Shown in pieces: positions 63,379 through 64,000 of a stretch of 64,000 bases of DNA (position 1 is its first letter; each line of letters opens with the position of its first letter). Made by a program: the position numbers and the translations under genes. The notes under the pieces were generated by a model. That model saw nothing but the letters and a program-made list of their open reading frames with translations, was not told the origin of the DNA and did not search any database. Source of the DNA: Spiroplasma endosymbiont of Asaphidion curtum (GTDB lineage: Bacteria; Bacillota_I; Bacilli_A; Mycoplasmatales; Nriv7); assembly GCF_964031085.1 (NCBI RefSeq), contig NZ_OZ035001.1, positions 124,001 to 188,000 of the forward strand, in the 5' to 3' direction.

Positions 63379-64000
63379 ATGCTATTGTTTAAAAAAATAA
63401 ATTTAAGATTATATGATTTTGTCGCTTTAAATCGCACTTTATTTATTATTGCGTGATTTTATGGTGCGATTTTGCATTATTATAATCCTCAAAGTTGACG
63501 AATATTATTTGATATTATTTATTTATTAATTGCTTTGTATATTCTATATACTAAAATTTCTCATTTCTTTGCTCGTCGTAGTTTTATTAATTTCTTATTA
63601 AATTCACCCTTAAATTTAGTAATTGGTGCCTTAGGAACTGGAAAAACTGCTTTAATGGTTTTAGCTTCTTACTTATTAAGTGGTTGAAAAACGATTTCTA
63701 CTTTTCCGATTACAGATAAACAAATGCTTTCATTAGGGCATATGTCTTTATTAGATTATAATTATCCAATTTTAGATGAAAAACATTTACTGTTATGAGA
63801 TGAAACCAACTTATTTTTAGAAGGAACTGATTATAAAGAAAATGATAGAGTAACCCAAGGTTTACAAGAATATTTCGCTTCGGCTCGCCAATTTACCCAT
63901 ATTGTATTAGCAAGCGGACAACGAGCCGAACATATATGAGTTAAAGTTCGTGATATTGCGAATTCAATAATTGTTGGTATTAGAAAAAAACCAGTTAGTA
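63379..64000 (+). CDS. Zot-like morphogenesis ATPase, second copy, cut by window end
   Basis: The first 207 codons equal the gene at 7603-8592 and include the membrane region and Walker A GALGTGKTA. The frame is open at base 64000. Confidence 0.85.

Larger units (their letters stand above)
61438..64000 (+). mobile_element. Second plectrovirus prophage copy, cut by the window end
   Basis: Bases 61438-64000 mirror 10533-7971 of the first prophage with no length change; coordinates of homologous points sum to 71971. All features line up, from the terminal repeat to the Zot-like ATPase. The remaining genes should lie beyond 64000. Confidence 0.92.

Overview
The window is about 64 kb of very AT-rich mollicute chromosome that reads correctly only with UGA as tryptophan (genetic code 4). 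UGA-Trp codons interrupt nearly every gene under the standard code. The housekeeping genes, a plectrovirus-type filamentous prophage with a short Zot-like ATPase, and secreted proteins with MKKLL-type signal peptides all point to the genus Spiroplasma, most likely an insect- or arthropod-associated strain. No rRNA, tRNA or CRISPR array was seen.

Layout. (1) 1-3.4 kb and 10.5-12.1 kb hold a cluster of secreted proteins of unknown function. They share a promoter-proximal leader, a signal peptide and an R-x-K-R motif, and two share a C-terminal domain. (2) 3.4-10.5 kb is a complete 7.1-kb prophage on the minus strand. It has a hairpin-rich replication region, small membrane and coat proteins, the Zot-like ATPase, a minor coat protein, a lipoprotein and a DDE transposase. 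It has inverted terminal repeats and has split one secreted-protein gene. (3) 12.3-20.3 kb is an insertion-sequence pile-up (ISLre2, IS30 and two IS5-like families) around asnS. (4) 20.3-27.9 kb holds a decayed acid phosphatase and the minus-strand run rnj-like, ftsK (frameshifted), uvrC. (5) 27.9-32 kb is another mobile-element graveyard. (6) 32-44 kb carries smc, phoU, a DUF2130 coiled-coil protein, hisS-aspS, tkt and a UPF0154 gene. (7) 44-51 kb has radC with an overlapping small GG-motif peptide gene, an IS30, and a large lipoprotein carrying an in-frame MITE. (8) 51-59 kb carries polA-mutM, dnaB-dnaI (primosome loaders, behind two perfect DnaA boxes), and gap-pgk (glycolysis). (9) 59-64 kb has a scrambled IS5-like copy, a cytosine methyltransferase cut by an IS30, which is in turn cut by a second prophage copy running off the window end.

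The most distinctive theme is mobile DNA acting on host genes. A 144-bp MITE derived from the IS5-like element is present in seven full copies, with 3-bp target duplications where both flanks could be read. One copy is spliced in frame into a lipoprotein. IS30 copies abut the asnS and polA promoters. The two prophage copies form a near-identical inverted repeat bracketing about 51 kb. The most promising candidates for undescribed biology are the R-x-K-R secreted proteins, the prophage lipoprotein that copies the N-terminal domain of the prophage's own minor coat protein, and the transposon-like prophage ends.
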